Part shown: positions 1 through 5,366 of the stretch, in pieces | Numbering within the stretch: position 1 is the first letter of the stretch | Layout of the letters: each line of letters opens with the position of its first letter | Source: an uncultured Tidjanibacter sp. | GTDB lineage: Bacteria; Bacteroidota; Bacteroidia; Bacteroidales; Rikenellaceae | NCBI GenBank assembly: GCA_934663885.1 | Contig: CAKUKW010000150.1 | Location: 1 to 5,366 of the forward strand | Reading direction: 5' to 3' | Length of the DNA: 5,366 nt | Program-made: the position numbers and the translations under genes | The notes under the pieces: model-generated | What the model was told of the DNA's origin: nothing | Database searches by the model: none | What the model saw: the letters and a program-made list of their open reading frames with translations, nothing else

Positions 1-1493
1 GCGTCAATGCTGACGAGAAGATGCGCAATATCGTCGCCACTATCCAGCGCGAGCAGAACCGGATCATCCGAAACGGAGAGGCCCCGGTGCTTATCATTCA
101 AGGAGTAGCCGGATCGGGCAAAACCTCAATCGCGCTTCACAGGGTGGCCTATCTGCTATATGCCAACAAAGACACCCTCTCGTCGAAGGATATCCTTATA
201 GTCTCGCCCAACAAGGTGTTCTCCGACTATATTTCCAATGTGCTGCCGGAGTTGGGTGAAGAAACCGTCCCCGAAACGAGCATGGAGGAACTGTTGTCGG
301 GAGTACTCGGCCGGAAATATAAATACCAGACTTTTTTCGAACAGGTTGCCGAATTGCTTGACAAACCGGCTGTGGGATTTATAGAACGGATTCGCTACAA
401 ATCCACTTCGGAATTCGCATCGCTCCTGGATGACTTCGTTCTCCATGTTGAAAACACCCGTTTTCGTCCGGTCGATGTCAAAATAAAACATATCACGATT
501 CCGCATGAGTATATCGGCGAGCAGTTTTGCCGGTTCCACCGGGTCGCGCCGCGGCAGCGGTTCGAGCTTATGGCCGACTATATCGCCGGAGAAATGGAGG
601 CCAAATACTACGTTATGCTGACCACCGCCGATAGGAACCTCCTGAAAAAAGAAATTCGCGGGATGTTTGCCGGGAATAACGACTTGCAACTGTACAAGGA
701 GTTTTTTGAGTGGACAGGACACCCGGAAATGCTTCGCCTACGCAAAAACCGCACACTCGAATACTCCGATCTCGCTCCGCTGGCCTATCTACGGATAGCT
801 CTTGAAGGCATAAAGCCGTACTCGCAGGTGAAACATCTGCTGATCGACGAAATGCAGGACTATTCGCCGGTACAGTACAAAGTAATACAGAAGCTTTACC
901 ACTGCCGGAAAACAATTCTCGGAGACGCCGGTCAGTCGGTCAACCCTTACGGCTCATCGACTGCCGATATGATACGGCGCACATTCAGCGGCGGCGAAGT
1001 AATGAAGTTGTGCAAAAGCTACCGGTCCACTTACGAGATCACCGAACTCGCCCGGGGCATCCGCCCCAACGACGAGTTGGAAACCGTCTCGCGGCATGGT
1101 GAAAAACCACAGTTTCTCAAATTCAACAGCCCCGAAGCAGAAGTGGCTGGCATTGCAAAACTCATATCCGAATTCCGCCAGGCGGACTATAAATCGCTCG
1201 GCATCGTCTGCAAAACCGAAGCGCAGGCCGAAGAGCTGTCGAAAAAACTGAAAGCCTTCGACGAGGGTGTGTGTTTCCTATCCAGTAGGAGCGCGGCATT
1301 CGTGAGGGGTATTGTCGTCACCTCCGCCCATATGGCAAAAGGGTTGGAGTTCGACCAGGTGATAATCCCGCAGGCCGATAATAAAAACTACCATTCAGAA
1401 ATCGACCGCAGTATGCTTTATATAGCCGTCACAAGGGCAATGCATAAACTGAGCCTAACTTATTCGGGAAAACACACCTCGCTCATATTATAG
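1..1493 (+). CDS. helD: HelD/UvrD-like superfamily 1 ATPase, 5'-truncated by the window edge
   Basis: C-terminal part of a HelD-type superfamily 1 ATPase. Characterised HelD proteins remodel RNA polymerase and free it from DNA or stalled complexes using ATP; that role is inferred here. The frame is open to the left edge (first full codon at base 3, reading VNADEK before the first Met at 21), and the family normally carries an N-terminal coiled-coil arm of roughly 200 residues, so the Met at 21 is internal and the true start lies outside. Counting from that Met: a Q-motif-like IQREQ segment (8-12), Walker A GVAGSGKT (28-35), a long insertion typical of HelD (about 80-265), Walker B DEMQD (276-280), motif III GDAGQS, motif IV KSYRST, then the motif V/VI regions SAHMAKGLEFDQV and YIAVTRA near the end. 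All ATPase motifs look intact. A UvrD/Rep or helicase IV label is the main alternative; the DEMQD box and the insertion favour HelD. Confidence 0.85.
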   Translation, partial: VNADEKMRNIVATIQREQNRIIRNGEAPVLIIQGVAGSGKTSIALHRVAYLLYANKDTLSSKDILIVSPNKVFSDYISNVLPELGEETVPETSMEELLSGVLGRKYKYQTFFEQVAELLDKPAVGFIERIRYKSTSEFASLLDDFVLHVENTRFRPVDVKIKHITIPHEYIGEQFCRFHRVAPRQRFELMADYIAGEMEAKYYVMLTTADRNLLKKEIRGMFAGNNDLQLYKEFFEWTGHPEMLRLRKNRTLEYSDLAPLAYLRIALEGIKPYSQVKHLLIDEMQDYSPVQYKVIQKLYHCRKTILGDAGQSVNPYGSSTADMIRRTFSGGEVMKLCKSYRSTYEITELARGIRPNDELETVSRHGEKPQFLKFNSPEAEVAGIAKLISEFRQADYKSLGIVCKTEAQAEELSKKLKAFDEGVCFLSSRSAAFVRGIVVTSAHMAKGLEFDQVIIPQADNKNYHSEIDRSMLYIAVTRAMHKLSLTYSGKHTSLIL

Positions 1494-1530
1494 AGCAGAT
1501 GGGAAAAATCATATAAAATAATTTATTTAC

Positions 1531-1568
1531 TATCTTTACGCCCGCAAATGTCCTGGACTCTATCTTTG
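1531..1568 (+). promoter_or_regulatory. Bacteroidota-type promoter for the Stealth gene
   Basis: TATCTTTG at 1561-1568 is an exact match to the Bacteroidota -7 consensus TAnnTTTG. It would start transcription near 1575 and give a leader of about 40 nt. The -33 element is poor: the nearest candidate is TTTA at 1535-1538, 22 nt upstream. A near copy of the -7 element, TATCTTTA, lies at 1531-1538, exactly 30 bases earlier. The 123-bp spacer holds no clear GC-rich terminator for the upstream helD gene, so some read-through is possible. Confidence 0.6.
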
Positions 1569-1616
1569 TGTTGATGAGCACTCCGGGATCACTGCAACCG
1601 TAAAGGTATTGTAATC

Positions 1617-2609
1617 ATGGAAATAGATTTTGTAGTAACCTGGGTGGATATGGACGATCCACTATGGAAAAAGGCTTTCGCCGAATGTTCGGGTAAGATC
1701 GACAACTCGCACAATTCGTTTTCGGAGGCGCGTTTCCGGGATTACGGTTTCCTGAAATACTGGTTCCGGGGGGTTGAAAAGTTCGCTCCCTGGGTGCGTA
1801 AGATTCATTTTGTCACCTGCGGCCAGAAACCGGAGTGGCTCGACGTTAGTAATCCCAAGCTCCATCTGGTCAGCCATGAGGATTTTATTCCGGGTGAGTT
1901 CCTGCCTACTTTCAATTCGAGCTCCATAGAAATGCACATGCATAAAATCCCCGGCCTGTCCGAGCATTTCGTCTATTTCAACGATGACTTTTTTATCATA
2001 AACACGGTCGGCACAGAGCGTTTTTTCAGGGACGGGCTACCTTGTGATATCGCAGTTTTCAAGTATCATCCGGGAATTTCGCAGTGGGAAAAAAGGATAA
2101 AAAACAATATAAGGCTCATAAACAGGCATTTCGACAAGAAGGAGGTCATGAGACGTTATCATGACAAATGGTATAACAAGGTTTACGGAAAGAAAGGCAG
2201 GATGAATTACCGGATGAAACGTTATCCGAAGTTTATCACTCTGCGTACGCCCCATAACGCGCAGCCCTACCTGAAAAGTACGTTTGAAGATATCTGGGCC
2301 AAGGCGGGGAGTGAGCTGGCGGAAACGTCGTCGCACAGGTTCCGTTCGCTCTCGGACCTTACCCCCGAACTGCTGCGTACCTGGCAGATTTGCAGGGGCG
2401 ACTTCGAACCTTATAATACTTACTCGGATACGAAAATGTTTCCGCTCCTGATGAGGCCGAAACAGGCGGTTGAAGCCGTCAGGAAACAGTCTTACAAGCT
2501 TGTCTGCCTTAACGATAACGTGCATATACGCAATTATACACAGGTTATGGAGAACCTTAAGGACGCGTTCGACGGCATTTTGCCCGAAAAATCGGGTTTC
2601 GAGCTTTAA
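1617..2609 (+). CDS. Stealth-family sugar-phosphate transferase (capsule/exopolysaccharide type)
   Basis: A complete 330-residue Stealth protein. The family includes bacterial enzymes that transfer hexose-1-phosphate from a nucleotide sugar to build phosphodiester-linked capsule polymers (for example Neisseria capsule polymerases), and the eukaryotic GlcNAc-1-phosphotransferase. The conserved blocks appear in order: CR1 IDFVVTWVDMDDPLW (3-17); CR2 from RFRDYGFLKYWFRGVEKF (39-56) through HFVTCGQKPEWL (64-75), FNSSSIEMHMHKIPGLSEHF (99-118) and the acidic YFNDDFF (120-126), a likely metal/nucleotide site; CR3 with TPHNAQPY (211-218); and a CR4-like C-terminal block with CLND (297-300). No signal peptide or membrane segment is visible, so it should act at the cytoplasmic face. 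The ATG gives the family N-terminus directly; no strong Shine-Dalgarno is seen. No other polysaccharide gene is visible, so the donor sugar and acceptor cannot be read from context. Confidence 0.9.
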   Translation: MEIDFVVTWVDMDDPLWKKAFAECSGKIDNSHNSFSEARFRDYGFLKYWFRGVEKFAPWVRKIHFVTCGQKPEWLDVSNPKLHLVSHEDFIPGEFLPTFNSSSIEMHMHKIPGLSEHFVYFNDDFFIINTVGTERFFRDGLPCDIAVFKYHPGISQWEKRIKNNIRLINRHFDKKEVMRRYHDKWYNKVYGKKGRMNYRMKRYPKFITLRTPHNAQPYLKSTFEDIWAKAGSELAETSSHRFRSLSDLTPELLRTWQICRGDFEPYNTYSDTKMFPLLMRPKQAVEAVRKQSYKLVCLNDNVHIRNYTQVMENLKDAFDGILPEKSGFEL

Positions 2610-2658
2610 AGGGGCTTGGGGTACGAGGGTTTTCGTATAACGAACATATATATTATTA

Positions 2659-2753
2659 ATTGCCTGCAACAAACCGGTACACCGTTCGTCATATTTAAAA
2701 GGCAGTGGTTCCGGTTTATTTTTGGTGGTCGGTTGCCTTTTAGTACGTTTTTT
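2659..2753 (+). other. Possible hairpin/terminator with alternative pairing downstream of the Stealth gene
   Basis: A 9-bp stem pairs TAAAAGGCA (2696-2704) with TGCCTTTTA (2734-2742), with a 29-nt loop, and a run of six T follows at 2748-2753. The long loop and the 5-nt gap before the T run make it a weak intrinsic terminator. The same AGGCA region can instead pair with ATTGCCT at 2659-2665 (to 2700-2706, one G-U), and AAACCGG (2671-2677) is complementary to CCGGTTT (2711-2717). These pairings compete or would form a pseudoknot. The right arm overlaps the -33 element of the next promoter. Folding was done by eye only. Confidence 0.35.
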
Positions 2754-2763
2754 GCTAAATTTG
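2733..2763 (+). promoter_or_regulatory. Bacteroidota-type promoter for the small lipoprotein gene
   Basis: TAAATTTG at 2756-2763 matches the -7 consensus TAnnTTTG exactly. A TTG at 2733-2735 lies 20 nt upstream, close to the usual 19-20 nt distance for a -33 element. Transcription would start near 2770, leaving a leader of about 30 nt before the ATG at 2801. The region before the ATG is AT-rich with no Shine-Dalgarno, as is common in this phylum. This supports separate transcription from the Stealth gene. Confidence 0.65.
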
Positions 2764-2800
2764 AGTTAATGACAAAATTAACGAACCAATAGAATAGCTT

Positions 2801-3235
2801 ATGAAAAAATTATTACTTATTGCGGTTGCCGTATTAATGGGAGCTGCGCTTTTTACAGGATGCGATACATCGGATGAGCCGTATATGCGATCAGTCGACG
2901 TATTGATAAAAAACAATGATTGGACTGAGGCAAAAGACAACTACGGTAATATACGCAGTCTCTTTGTAGATGTGGATTTTCCCGAGATAACTCGCCGGGT
3001 AATTAACAACGGCGCTGTTTTAGCTTATGTTTTTAATGCAGATGGTATGCAGGAGCCGTTGACCTCATCTTTATGGGGGGACTATGTTTACCAAAGTGAA
3101 TATTACACCTATGAGGAGGTGATCACGTTTGCTTATACGGTTAACAGAGTCAGGTTTTATTACAATACTTCGGATTTCGATTATCCCAGCGACCAACCCG
3201 GCGACCTTTCTTTTAGGGTTGTGATAATGCAATAA
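2801..3235 (+). CDS. Small lipoprotein of unknown function
   Basis: A 144-residue protein with a clear lipoprotein signal: MKK, a hydrophobic stretch (4-18), then the lipobox LFTGC with Cys21 as the predicted lipidation site. The mature part is about 124 residues, acidic, rich in aromatic residues (many Tyr, Phe, Trp), and has no further membrane segment. After the cysteine comes DTSDE; acidic residues close to the lipidated cysteine resemble surface-export signals described in some Bacteroidota, but the match is loose, so the outer-membrane leaflet is uncertain. The segment DFPEITRRVINNGAVLAYVF (about 59-78) recalls a pattern in small Bacteroidota lipoproteins of unknown function; this is an impression from memory, not a search. 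I assign no function. Hand-counted GC over 2821-3120 is about 43%, lower than in pyrH and frr. It has its own promoter and ends before a shared terminator. Confidence 0.8.
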   Translation: MKKLLLIAVAVLMGAALFTGCDTSDEPYMRSVDVLIKNNDWTEAKDNYGNIRSLFVDVDFPEITRRVINNGAVLAYVFNADGMQEPLTSSLWGDYVYQSEYYTYEEVITFAYTVNRVRFYYNTSDFDYPSDQPGDLSFRVVIMQ

Positions 3236-3273
3236 ACATATCGGCATTATCATAAGATAAATATTGATCTGGA

Positions 3274-3314
3274 AATAAAATAAAGGTTGCATCATCTGCA
3301 ACCTTTATTTTATT
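3274..3314. terminator. Bidirectional intrinsic terminator between the convergent lipoprotein and frr genes
   Basis: A perfect 18-bp inverted repeat: AATAAAATAAAGGTTGCA (3274-3291) pairs with TGCAACCTTTATTTTATT (3297-3314) around a 5-nt loop (3292-3296). The central GGTTGCA/TGCAACC part is the GC-containing stem, and the outer A/T-rich arms give a U-rich tail on either strand. It lies 38 bp after the lipoprotein stop codon and 20 bp after the frr stop codon, which fits termination of both convergent units. Confidence 0.92.
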
Positions 3315-3334
3315 AAACCGTTGGCTGGAATTAC

Positions 3335-3898
3335 CTAAACAGTCATTATCTCTTTTTCCTTGGCTTCGAGCGCCTCGTCGATTTTCTTGTTGAATTTGTC
3401 GGTCAGCTTCTGCGCGTCGCCCTCGCCGTCCTTGGCCATATCTTCGGGCATCCCGTCCTTCTGGGCGGCCTTGAAAGATTCGACCGCTTCGCGCCTTGTG
3501 TTACGGATACTTACTTTCGCGTTCTCTCCCTCCGATTTTACCTGTTTGACCAGCTCCTTGCGGCGCTCTTCGGTAAGTGCCGGGATGGAAAGGCGTATCT
3601 GCTCGCCGTTATTAGAAGGAGTGAGCCCGATGTTGGCAGCCATGATAGCCTTCTCGATAGCGGGGATAAGGTTTTTTTCCCAGGGCTGGATGAGGACGGT
3701 CTTGGCATCCGGAACGGTAACACTGGCAACCTGCTGTATAGGCGTCGAGGTGCCGTAATAATCGACCATAACGCCTTTGAGGACATTCGGGCTTGCCTTA
3801 CCCGCGCGTATCCCCAGCATCGTTTCGATCAGGTGTTCGACGGTCTTGGCCATCTTTTCTTCGGCCACGTCGAGTATAAGTTTTACTTCTTCGGTCAT
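3335..3898 (-). CDS. frr: Ribosome recycling factor
   Basis: Full-length ribosome recycling factor of 187 residues, the normal size. With EF-G it splits the post-termination ribosome in the cytoplasm so that the subunits can be reused. Recognisable stretches are the N-terminal helix ending in IRAGKASPNVL (30-40), the VDYYGTSTPIQQVASVTVPDAKTVLIQPW segment of domain II, the central NIGLTPSNNGEQIRLSIPALTEERRKEL, and the C-terminal helix with SIRNTRREA and a lysine/glutamate-rich end. The start gives a standard N-terminus (MTEEVKLILDVAEEKMAKTV). There is no Shine-Dalgarno; the 85 nt upstream, between this gene and the thioredoxin gene, are AT-rich near the start codon and show no exact TAnnTTTG element, so co-transcription from pyrH is likely. 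It is the last gene of its unit, just before the terminator. Confidence 0.98.
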   Translation of the reverse strand: MTEEVKLILDVAEEKMAKTVEHLIETMLGIRAGKASPNVLKGVMVDYYGTSTPIQQVASVTVPDAKTVLIQPWEKNLIPAIEKAIMAANIGLTPSNNGEQIRLSIPALTEERRKELVKQVKSEGENAKVSIRNTRREAVESFKAAQKDGMPEDMAKDGEGDAQKLTDKFNKKIDEALEAKEKEIMTV

Positions 3899-3983
3899 AG
3901 CTTTATATTTTTTGATATTTTGTTGTCAATTTATTTTCCGATATCGCGGGGTGAGGCGGTTTTCTATTTACGACCCGGGAAAG

Positions 3984-4502
3984 TTATTTCTCCAGCAGTT
4001 CGTTGATAAGTGCCAGCATATCCTCGAATTCCACAGGTGAATACCCTACGGAGGCTTTTACCACTTTCCCGTCCCTGTCAATGATGAAGTTCCTCGGTAT
4101 CGAACTGGTGGCATAAAGGTCCCATATCTTTTTGTTCGGATCCAACCCGACGGGGAAAGTATACCCCTCCTGTTTCATGAATTTCTCTACGACGGCTTTC
4201 CTCTCGCCCCTCGAAACAGGCAGGAAGACCAGGTCCTTACCTTCGTAGCGGTCGATAAGGTCGGCCTGTACCCTTTTAAACTCCGCACGGCAGGGACCGC
4301 ACCATGTCGCCCAGAAGTTCAGCACGACGACTTTGCCTTTGAAGTCGCTCAGCGATACGGTTGATCCGTCCAGCATCTTCAACTTAAAATCCGGCGCCAT
4401 AGTTCCCTCTTTCGCCAGCGTCGTTTCCTGATATGATTCCTGCGCCGCGGCGAAGGTTACCGCCGTAAACAGCGCGCATGCTATAACGATTATTTTTTTC
4501 AT
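3984..4502 (-). CDS. Periplasmic TlpA/ResA-like thiol-disulfide oxidoreductase
   Basis: A 172-residue thioredoxin-fold protein of the TlpA/ResA/AhpC-TSA-related group, which reduces or exchanges disulfides in exported proteins. A type I signal peptide is visible (MKKIIVIACALFTAVTFAAA), with likely cleavage between Ala20 and Gln21, placing it in the periplasm; there is no lipobox. The mature part has the family entry APDFKLKMLDGSTVSLSDFKGKVVVLNFWATWCGPC, with the redox CGPC at 68-71, Glu74 three residues later (equivalent to the conserved ResA glutamate), and the cis-proline Pro136 in SSIPRNFIIDRDGKV. Two details differ from the usual pattern: Lys where a Pro often follows the Glu, and Arg-Asn after the cis-Pro where Thr is common. 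It lacks the N-terminal extra domain found in many Bacteroidota TlpA proteins. It starts 17 nt behind the pyrH stop. The redox partner is unknown. Confidence 0.92.
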   Translation of the reverse strand: MKKIIVIACALFTAVTFAAAQESYQETTLAKEGTMAPDFKLKMLDGSTVSLSDFKGKVVVLNFWATWCGPCRAEFKRVQADLIDRYEGKDLVFLPVSRGERKAVVEKFMKQEGYTFPVGLDPNKKIWDLYATSSIPRNFIIDRDGKVVKASVGYSPVEFEDMLALINELLEK

Positions 4503-4506
4503 ATCC

Positions 4507-4515
4507 TTGCCTCTT
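4507..4515 (-). promoter_or_regulatory. Shine-Dalgarno-like site of the tlpA-like gene
   Basis: Read on the - strand, the 17 nt between the pyrH stop and the thioredoxin ATG contain AAAGAGGCAAGG. GAGG lies 7 nt before the ATG, the right place for ribosome binding. This stands out because the other starts in the window lack such a motif, and it supports both the chosen start and translation as part of the pyrH message. Confidence 0.5.
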
Positions 4516-4519
4516 TAGA

Positions 4520-5224
4520 TCATTCCACTATTGTTCCTATCTTTTCTCCCTTCACCTCCTTAAGGAGGTTTCCGGGCGTCTCCATGTCGAACACTATTAT
4601 GGGGAGGTTATTTTCGCGGCAGAGCGTGAAAGCAGTAAGATCCATAACCTTGAGCCCTCTTCGGTATACCTCGTCGAAGGATATCCTTTCGAATTTTTCG
4701 GCCGAGGAATCCGTTTCCGGGTCGGCAGTGTAAACACCGTCCACGCGCGTACCTTTCAGCAGTACGTCAGCCTCTATCTCCACCCCCCTCAGGGCCGCGG
4801 CGCTGTCTGTGGTAAAATAGGGATTTGAAGTTCCACCTCCGAATATGAGCACTTCCCCGCGCTCCATATATTCCAAGGCCTTGTCCTTGGAATAAAATTC
4901 GCCTACCGGCTCCATCCTTATCGAGGTAAGGACCCTCGCGGGAACTCCCCCGGATTTCAGTGCGGACTGGAGGGCCAGCGAATTGATAACCGTAGCCAGC
5001 ATACCCATCTGGTCGCCCTTTACACGGTCGAAGCCCTGTCCCGTTCCCGGAACCCCGCGGAAAATATTTCCTCCTCCTATGACTATTCCCACCTGGACCC
5101 CCGCACTTACAACTTCACCTATCTGTGAGGCGTATGAGGAGAGCACTTCAGCTGATAACGCATAGTCGCCGCCCCCCTGGAGCGATTCGCCGCTGAGCTT
5201 GAGCAGTATCCTTTTATATTTCAT
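4520..5224 (-). CDS. pyrH: UMP kinase
   Basis: Bacterial-type UMP kinase of the amino-acid kinase fold, a cytoplasmic hexamer that phosphorylates UMP to UDP with ATP in pyrimidine nucleotide synthesis; the family is typically activated by GTP and inhibited by UTP. I start it at the second Met of the MMKYKRILLKLSGES stretch, giving 234 residues, the usual size. The frame stays open upstream to an ATG at 5272, but those 16 residues (MVLPESAP...) do not look like the family; the ATG at 5227, one codon earlier, is equally possible. Numbering from the chosen Met: KLSGES (9-14), GGGNIFRG (50-57), the UMP-binding GGGTSNPYFTTDSAA (129-143), the nucleotide-binding KGTRVDGVY (157-165) with DP (168-169), and DLTAFTLC (195-202). 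All key motifs are intact. It is the first gene in this window of the pyrH-tlpA-frr unit. Confidence 0.97.
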   Translation of the reverse strand: MKYKRILLKLSGESLQGGGDYALSAEVLSSYASQIGEVVSAGVQVGIVIGGGNIFRGVPGTGQGFDRVKGDQMGMLATVINSLALQSALKSGGVPARVLTSIRMEPVGEFYSKDKALEYMERGEVLIFGGGTSNPYFTTDSAAALRGVEIEADVLLKGTRVDGVYTADPETDSSAEKFERISFDEVYRRGLKVMDLTAFTLCRENNLPIIVFDMETPGNLLKEVKGEKIGTIVE

Positions 5225-5227
5225 CAT

Positions 5228-5366
5228 CCGGATTTTTAAACTTTCCCTCGGAGCACTTTCCGGCAAAACCACCGGAACCGATATTTTTATGGATACGAAG
5301 ATAATATTTTTTCACGAAGAAACCGGAACAGGAGTATCCGAGGTTTATTTTTACACTGTTTTTTTA
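5228..5366 (-). promoter_or_regulatory. pyrH upstream region with weak promoter candidate and inverted repeats
   Basis: These 139 bases show no gene. Read on the - strand, TATCTTCG at 5303-5296 is one base from the TAnnTTTG -7 consensus, but no good -33 element stands upstream, so the promoter call is weak. The stretch also holds a 6-bp hairpin (TTCCGG 5258-5263 with CCGGAA 5272-5277, 8-nt loop), a second copy of the ACCGGAAC motif at 5322-5329 matching 5271-5278, and an outer inverted repeat CCTCGGA (5246-5252) / TCCGAGG (5337-5343). The right end is very T-rich on the + strand. Confidence 0.35.

Noticed and set aside
156..722. 188-codon open frame on the - strand inside helD
   Set aside because: It lies opposite a strongly conserved ATPase coding frame, has no recognisable domain or start context, and is explained as an antisense shadow.
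1494..1560. AT-rich near-palindrome (about 1517-1529) as the helD terminator
   Set aside because: It contains no GC base pairs in the stem and no separate T run, so it cannot be called a terminator.
2583..2596. CCCGA-AAAA-TCGGG hairpin near the Stealth stop codon as a terminator
   Set aside because: The stem is only 5 bp, lies within the coding sequence, and is followed by just three T before a C.
2622..2637. Short TACGA/TCGTA hairpin after the Stealth gene
   Set aside because: Five base pairs with no T run after it; likely chance.
2037..2672. 211-codon open frame on the - strand across the end of the Stealth gene
   Set aside because: It overlaps the conserved Stealth CR3 and CR4 regions, and its translation shows no family features. 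Shadow frame.
3360..3758. 132-codon open frame on the + strand opposite frr
   Set aside because: The serine-rich translation is what antisense reading of the lysine/glutamate-rich frr gives; frr itself is unmistakable.
5225..5272. N-terminal extension of pyrH from an ATG at 5272
   Set aside because: The extra 16 residues do not resemble UMP kinase, and the family N-terminus MKYKRILLKLSGES begins at 5224. The extension also covers the inverted-repeat leader.
1..5366. CRISPR array, insertion sequence, tRNA, attachment site or defence system
   Set aside because: No regularly spaced repeats, transposase, tRNA-like fold or defence-family protein could be found; the genes are housekeeping or single accessory genes.

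Overview
The window looks like chromosomal DNA from a member of the Bacteroidota. Three things point that way: promoter-like TAnnTTTG -7 elements in the intergenic regions, mostly weak or absent Shine-Dalgarno sequences, and Bacteroidota-like protein sequences. A gut Bacteroidales of the Alistipes/Rikenellaceae type is my guess, but that rank is inference and no 16S or marker-tree evidence is available here. The core genes are moderately GC-rich, while the small lipoprotein gene and the intergenic spacers are more AT-rich.

Layout. The left half is read on the + strand. It starts with the 3' three-quarters or so of a HelD/UvrD-like superfamily 1 ATPase gene, cut by the left edge. A 123-bp spacer with a Bacteroidota-type promoter follows, then a complete Stealth-family sugar-phosphate transferase gene (surface polysaccharide synthesis). 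After a 191-bp spacer with possible RNA structure and a second promoter comes a small lipoprotein gene of unknown function. The right half is read on the - strand and is probably one transcription unit: pyrH (UMP kinase), then a periplasmic TlpA/ResA-type thioredoxin 17 nt behind it, then frr (ribosome recycling factor) after 85 nt. The two halves converge on a perfect 18-bp hairpin flanked by A- and T-rich arms, which should terminate transcription from both sides.

How the genes relate. pyrH and frr are a very common bacterial pair (pyrimidine nucleotide supply and translation recycling). The unusual point is the thioredoxin gene placed between them. HelD, the Stealth enzyme and the lipoprotein have no evident shared pathway, and each of the last two seems to have its own promoter. 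I see no mobile element, CRISPR array, tRNA or rRNA. I do not see convincing evidence for a new multi-gene system; the points most worth a second look are the pyrH-tlpA-frr arrangement, the uncharacterised lipoprotein, and the possible structured leaders at 2640-2760 and upstream of pyrH.
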